Shown piece after piece: positions 55,619 to 59,777 of a stretch of DNA of 59,777 nucleotides. Location: the NCBI GenBank assembly GCA_000155435.1, contig DS990260.1, positions 2,197,192 through 2,256,968 on the forward strand, read 5' to 3'. Made by a program: the position numbers and the translations under genes. Origin of the DNA: Clostridiales bacterium 1_7_47FAA. GTDB taxonomy: Bacteria > Bacillota > Clostridia > Lachnospirales > Lachnospiraceae. The first letter of the stretch is position 1, and each line of letters begins with the position of its first letter. The notes under the pieces were generated by a model that made no database searches, was not told the origin of the DNA, and worked only from the letters and a program-made list of their open reading frames with translations.

Positions 55619-55780
55619 AGAGCCTGTTTGAAAATTCATTCCCGCCATCTGCACGCCCCACTTCGCGGTATATTTGGTCCCGATTCAGTCAGCGTAGCCC
55701 GCTACGCCTCCATCATCGGGACCAAATCTCCCACGAAGTGGGACGCACAGCTGACGGAAAGCAATTTTCAAACACGCTCT
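55619..55780. mobile_element. MITE-like palindromic element, full copy (162 bp)
   Basis: Terminal inverted repeats AGAGCCTGTTTGAAAATT and (reverse) AGAGCGTGTTTGAAAATT bound the element. Nested inner arms pair as well: CCCACTTCG / CGAAGTGGG, ATTTGGTCCCGAT / ATCGGGACCAAAT and GCGTAGC / GCTACGC. Both ends abut TA (TAGAGC at left, GCTCTA at right), which would fit a TA target duplication as for IS630/mariner-type elements. It carries no gene. It sits in the 353-bp gap between the AraC and glgP genes. Confidence 0.82.
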
Positions 55781-55863
55781 AAGGTGTGTTTGGAACCCCA
55801 CAATATGGTTACGGAACCCATGTTACCCCCACATATAAGCATACATTGAAAGGAAGTAATCCC

Positions 55864-58137
55864 ATGAACCAAAAACAAATGGAAGAAATGCTAACCGCTG
55901 CATGTAAGAAGGATCTGGCATCCTGCACCGACCAGGAGATTTATACCGGACTCCTGCATCTGGTAAAAGACCTGGCCGGAACCCACAGATCCGATGAAGG
56001 AAAGAAGAAGCTCTATTATATTTCCGCTGAATTCCTTATCGGAAAACTGCTGTCCAACAATATGATTAACCTTGGAATCTATGACGGCGTGAAATCCATC
56101 CTGGACAGCCACGGTAAGTCCTTAAGCCGGATTGAGGAGATAGAGCCGGAGCCATCCCTTGGCAACGGAGGACTTGGCCGCCTGGCCGCCTGTTTCCTGG
56201 ATTCCATTGCAACCCTTGGATTAAACGGGGATGGAATCGGCCTGAATTATCATCTCGGCCTATTCAAGCAGCTGTTTAAGGATAACCTTCAGGATGAGGA
56301 ACCTAATCCCTGGATTAAGGACACCTCATGGCTCACCAAGACAGATGTAACCTATGAGATTCCCTACAAGGGCTTTACCCTGACATCCAGGATGTACGAC
56401 ATCCAGGTAACCGGTTATGGGAACCGCACCAATACCCTCCATCTGTTCGACGTGGAGACCGTGGATGAATCCCTGGTAACAGAAGGCATTTCCTTTGACA
56501 AGGAGGACATACGGAAGAACCTTACCCTGTTCCTGTACCCGGACGACAGTGACAAGGCGGGCCAGGTCCTGCGCATCTACCAGCAGTATTTCATGGTCAG
56601 CAATGCCGCGCGATTGATTCTGGCAGAAGCGCTCAGCAAAGGCTCCAGCCTTTACGACCTGCCCGACTACGCGGTCATCCAGATTAATGACACCCATCCG
56701 ACCATGGTCATACCGGAGCTGATCCGTCTGCTCACCGCGGAGCACGGCATGGAAATGGACGATGCCATCCAGGTTGTAAGCAGGACCTGCGCTTACACCA
56801 ACCACACCATCCTGGCAGAGGCACTGGAAACATGGCCCATGGAATATTTCAAGGAAACCGTGCCGCAGCTGATTCCAATCATGGAAGTGCTGGACGACAA
56901 GGTGCGCCGCAGATTTGACGACCAGTCCGTGGCCATCATTGACAAAGGCGACCGGGTCCATATGGCCCATATCGACATCCACTACGGCTTCAGCGTCAAC
57001 GGCGTGGCTGCCCTTCACACGGATATCCTGAAGGAAAATGAACTGCATAACTTTTATCAGATTTATCCTGAAAAATTCAACAACAAGACAAACGGCATCA
57101 CCTTCCGCCGGTGGCTCCTCCACTGCAATCCCCAGCTGACCGCGCTGATTGAGGAATTAACCGGCAGCGGGTTCAGGAAGGATGCCATGGAGTTAAAGAA
57201 ACTGGACGCCCCGGAATTCATGAATAACATGAAGACCCTGCACCGCCTCTTAGCCATCAAGGATGGGAAAAAAGAGGACCTGGCCCTGTACCTTAAGGAG
57301 ACACAGGGAGTGGATGTGAATCCCCAGTCCATTTTTGACATCCAGATCAAGCGCCTTCACGAGTACAAGCGCCAGCAGATGAACGCCCTGTACCTGGTAC
57401 ACAAATACCTGGAGATTAAGAAGGGTAAAAAACCGACCACCCCAATCACTGCCATATTCGGGGCCAAGGCAGCCCCTGCCTATGTGATTGCAAAGGATAT
57501 CATCCACATGATCCTCTGCCTGGAGCAGATCATCGACAATGATCCGGATGTAAAACCATGGCTTCAGGTGATCATGGTCAATAACTACAACGTGACCCTG
57601 GCTGAGAAGCTGATACCTGCCTGCGATATTTCCGAGCAGATTTCCCTTGCCTCCAAGGAGGCCAGCGGTACGGGCAACATGAAGTTCATGCTGAACGGCG
57701 CCGTAACCCTGGGCACGGACGATGGGGCCAATGTGGAAATCCATGAACTTGTGGGGGATGACAATATCTATATCTTTGGTGATTCCAGCGAAACGGTGAT
57801 CCAGCGTTACAAGGACGGGAGCTACTGCTCCAGGGCCTACTACGAAGCGGACCCATCCATCCGGGAGGCCGTGGACTTCATCACCGGCCCCCAGATGCTG
57901 GCCGTGGGTTCAAAGGAACACCTGGAGCGTCTGTCCAACGAACTGCTGACCAAGGACTGGTTCATGACCTTCCCTGACTTTGATGCATACTGCAGGGCCA
58001 AGGAACAGGCTTACAATGATTATGAGAACCGCACAGAATGGGCCAGGAAAATGCTGGTCAATATCAGCCAGGCCGGTTTCTTCTCTTCCGACCGCACCAT
58101 TGAAGAATATAACCGGGATATATGGAAGCTGGACTAA
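55864..58137 (+). CDS. glgP: Glycogen/starch/alpha-glucan phosphorylase (GT35)
   Basis: A 757-residue PLP-dependent phosphorylase, slightly shorter than the usual 800. Landmarks are [20 protein letters not shown] (substrate-phosphate region), [33 protein letters not shown]-type segment [18 protein letters not shown], and the PLP lysine Lys607 in [19 protein letters not shown] at 55864 follows GAAAGGAAG; in-frame codons upstream run back to the MITE and are rejected. It releases glucose-1-phosphate from alpha-glucans and complements malQ, which reshapes short chains. Confidence 0.95.
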   Translation: MNQKQMEEMLTAACKKDLASCTDQEIYTGLLHLVKDLAGTHRSDEGKKKLYYISAEFLIGKLLSNNMINLGIYDGVKSILDSHGKSLSRIEEIEPEPSLGNGGLGRLAACFLDSIATLGLNGDGIGLNYHLGLFKQLFKDNLQDEEPNPWIKDTSWLTKTDVTYEIPYKGFTLTSRMYDIQVTGYGNRTNTLHLFDVETVDESLVTEGISFDKEDIRKNLTLFLYPDDSDKAGQVLRIYQQYFMVSNAARLILAEALSKGSSLYDLPDYAVIQINDTHPTMVIPELIRLLTAEHGMEMDDAIQVVSRTCAYTNHTILAEALETWPMEYFKETVPQLIPIMEVLDDKVRRRFDDQSVAIIDKGDRVHMAHIDIHYGFSVNGVAALHTDILKENELHNFYQIYPEKFNNKTNGITFRRWLLHCNPQLTALIEELTGSGFRKDAMELKKLDAPEFMNNMKTLHRLLAIKDGKKEDLALYLKETQGVDVNPQSIFDIQIKRLHEYKRQQMNALYLVHKYLEIKKGKKPTTPITAIFGAKAAPAYVIAKDIIHMILCLEQIIDNDPDVKPWLQVIMVNNYNVTLAEKLIPACDISEQISLASKEASGTGNMKFMLNGAVTLGTDDGANVEIHELVGDDNIYIFGDSSETVIQRYKDGSYCSRAYYEADPSIREAVDFITGPQMLAVGSKEHLERLSNELLTKDWFMTFPDFDAYCRAKEQAYNDYENRTEWARKMLVNISQAGFFSSDRTIEEYNRDIWKLD

Positions 58138-58295
58138 GCTTTTTTAGATGGGATATTGGATTTTAACCTCATTTGTAATATATTTGGAAGAAATTTCATA
58201 AAATCTTCAAAATCATGTGATATCTTATGTGCTATACTATTACAATGCAGTGTGAGCACAATTCAGATACATACATGAAAAGGAGTAACCCAGAT

Positions 58296-59693
58296 ATGAA
58301 CAAATTAACGGCGGCTGCCCTCCCGCTTGCCATGACGGCAGCACTTGCGGCAGCCCCAATCCATACAGTACTTGCCGGAGCCTATGGCCACATTCCATCC
58401 CTGACAGGAGAAGCAGGCTCAGTCCAGACATCCTCCCTTGGGGATGCAGGCTCAGGCCAGACATTCTCCCTCGGCGATGCAGGCTCAGGCCAGATATTCT
58501 CCCTTTGCGATGCAGCCTCCCCCAACAATTCATTTTCCCCATTCGCAGTAGGTCCTGGACTCAATAACCTTTCCACCCGGGATGACTATGCGGCTTACCA
58601 ATGGGCCTTCAAGAACGACGGACAGGTACAGAAGATTGAGCGGAAGCTGGATATAAAGACAGTGGATCCCATTGTCAAGACAGATGAAAACGGGGTGGAC
58701 ACCATATCCCTTCCGCCCCTTGGTCCCAGCAACTTCAAGGCCAGCACCATTGATGCGGTAAAGGGGATTGATATCAACCTCCAGCCTGCCTGGGAGCTTT
58801 ATGATCAGATTGAGAATAAGCGCCCGGTCATCGTGGCAATCATTGACACGGGTATTGATGTGGATCATCCGGACCTTAAGGACGCCATATGGGTCAATGA
58901 GGATGAGATTCCCGGTGACGGGATTGACAATGACGGCAATGGCTTCATCGATGATGTGAACGGCTGGAACTTCATTGACAATAACAACCAGCTCTACACC
59001 GGTAAGGAAGACAACCACGGCACCCACGCGGCAGGCACCATTGCCGCCTCCAGGAACAACGGCGGTTCAGTGGGAATCACGGATAACCAGTATGTCAAGA
59101 TCATGTCCATCAAAGCCCTGGGCGGCGAGGAAGGAAAGGGCAGCCCTGAAAGCGTCATTGCCGCCATCCGCTACGCCGAGGCCAATGGCGCCCAGATATG
59201 CAACCTAAGCTTTGGTTCTGAAAATTACACTGAGGAGTTCCGTGCAACCATCCAGAATTCCAAGATGCTGTTCGTGGTTGCGGCGGGCAATGGGAACGAG
59301 GACGAAATCGGCTACAATATAGATAAGAATCCTGTCTACCCAGCCAGCCTTCCATATGACAATATCATAACCGTGGCTAACCTGATATTCAACGGCAAGC
59401 TGGACAGAAGCTCCAACTACGGTCCGGTCAGCGTGGATATTGCCGCCCCGGGCACATTCATCCTAAGCACCATCCCGGATAAATCCTTCGCCTTCATGTC
59501 CGGCACCTCCATGGCAGCGCCCATGGTAACGGGAGCAGCCGCCATGCTGTACTCCGCCCGCCCGGAACTGAGCCTTCAGGATGTGAAGAATATCCTCATC
59601 ACCTCAGCCCATAAGCTGGATACCCTGAACGGAAGGGTATACAGCGGCGGGATGCTGGATGTGTATTCAGCCCTTCAGTGGGCAAGACAGTAA
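58296..59693 (+). CDS. Secreted S8 family serine peptidase (subtilase)
   Basis: A 465-residue secreted protease. It begins MNKLTAAALPLAMTAALAAA (signal peptide, cleavage near VLAGAYG). A 33-bp-unit repeat region follows (residues about 38-72), then a pro-like segment. The catalytic triad is Asp184 in AIIDTGIDVDHPDL, His241 in NHGTHAAGTIAA and Ser405 in GTSMAAPMVTGAAA. The stretch NEDEIPGDGIDNDGNGFIDD looks like a calcium-binding loop typical of one subtilase branch. ATG at 58296 follows AGGAG; an extended -10 (TGCTATACT, ending 58238) lies upstream. It follows glgP but has its own promoter. Confidence 0.93.
   Translation: MNKLTAAALPLAMTAALAAAPIHTVLAGAYGHIPSLTGEAGSVQTSSLGDAGSGQTFSLGDAGSGQIFSLCDAASPNNSFSPFAVGPGLNNLSTRDDYAAYQWAFKNDGQVQKIERKLDIKTVDPIVKTDENGVDTISLPPLGPSNFKASTIDAVKGIDINLQPAWELYDQIENKRPVIVAIIDTGIDVDHPDLKDAIWVNEDEIPGDGIDNDGNGFIDDVNGWNFIDNNNQLYTGKEDNHGTHAAGTIAASRNNGGSVGITDNQYVKIMSIKALGGEEGKGSPESVIAAIRYAEANGAQICNLSFGSENYTEEFRATIQNSKMLFVVAAGNGNEDEIGYNIDKNPVYPASLPYDNIITVANLIFNGKLDRSSNYGPVSVDIAAPGTFILSTIPDKSFAFMSGTSMAAPMVTGAAAMLYSARPELSLQDVKNILITSAHKLDTLNGRVYSGGMLDVYSALQWARQ
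58410..58508. repeat. Three 33-bp tandem units encoding 11-residue repeats
   Basis: Units start at 58410, 58443 and 58476, with a partial fourth. Each encodes a DAGSGQTFSLG-type peptide between the signal peptide and the protease domain, so the linker length can change in whole frames. Confidence 0.92.
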
Positions 59694-59734
59694 GGATAGG
59701 CCACAATGAGATGCCATGAATCCACTAAATAAAG

Positions 59735-59777
59735 AAGCTGCCGCCTCAATGGGGGAATCCCATTGAGACGGCAGCTT
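59735..59777 (+). terminator. Terminator downstream of the subtilase
   Basis: The long arms AAGCTGCCG.CTCAATGGG / CCCATTGAG.CGGCAGCTT (one mismatch, 5-nt loop) reach the window edge, so the T-run cannot be seen. Confidence 0.8.

Noticed and set aside
55619-55780. Degenerate insertion sequence with a transposase gene
   Set aside because: The element is only 162 bp and palindromic throughout; it cannot encode a transposase.
1-59777. tRNA, rRNA or prophage genes
   Set aside because: I saw no cloverleaf-like sequences, rRNA stretches or phage structural genes on either strand.

Overview
The window (about 50% GC, strong AGGAGG-type ribosome binding sites, canonical TTGACA/TATAAT-like promoters, subdivided catabolic operons each with its own regulator) looks like the chromosome of a gut Lachnospiraceae, most like the Enterocloster / Clostridium bolteae-clostridioforme group. 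This is inferred from gene style and content; no rRNA or other marker gene is present. I saw no tRNA, rRNA, CRISPR array, intact insertion sequence or prophage.

Layout. 0-2.6 kb: a cyclase-family hydrolase and a ketopantoate-reductase-like gene, divergent from an FCD-type GntR regulator across a palindromic operator. 2.6-14.4 kb: two divergent catabolic operons that appear to share one operator family and two GntR regulators. The leftward one has a permease, a HyuA-type hydantoinase/oxoprolinase, an HExxH protein, an Ldh_2 dehydrogenase, a YhcH protein and a zinc alcohol dehydrogenase. The rightward one has an SDR, a YhcH and an M28 peptidase. 14.5-20.4 kb: a sialic-acid operon (nanE, nanA, SSS transporter, YhcH, ROK kinase, RpiR regulator). 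20.7-24.4 kb: an acid-sugar dehydratase of the enolase superfamily, an APC permease and a GntR regulator with matching operators.

24.5-30 kb: a compact set of stand-alone assembly-line parts (AMP-ligase, acyl carrier protein, condensation domain, alpha/beta hydrolase, SCP2 protein) under a divergent TetR repressor. 30-33.4 kb: a class A penicillin-binding protein and a small membrane protein. 33.5-37.4 kb: two unrecognised genes flanking an AT-rich insert that encodes an AbiL-like (RloA/RloB) ATPase-Toprim defence pair. 37.5-45.4 kb: a LacI-controlled operon of a tripartite tricarboxylate transporter followed by three Gfo/Idh/MocA oxidoreductases. 45.5-48.7 kb: a CBS-type Mn pyrophosphatase, a flavin reductase and a shikimate kinase with a coiled-coil tail.

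49-59.8 kb: a repeat-rich cell-wall-binding protein; a cation/proton antiporter behind a recognisable fluoride riboswitch with terminator; a GNAT acetyltransferase; malQ, an AraC regulator and glgP (alpha-glucan use); and a secreted subtilase. This last part also carries a palindromic 162-bp MITE-like element and two solo ends of it. Each solo end supplies the stop codon of the gene beside it. Short tandem arrays, several with a 17-bp period but unrelated sequence, recur at gene 3' ends across the window.
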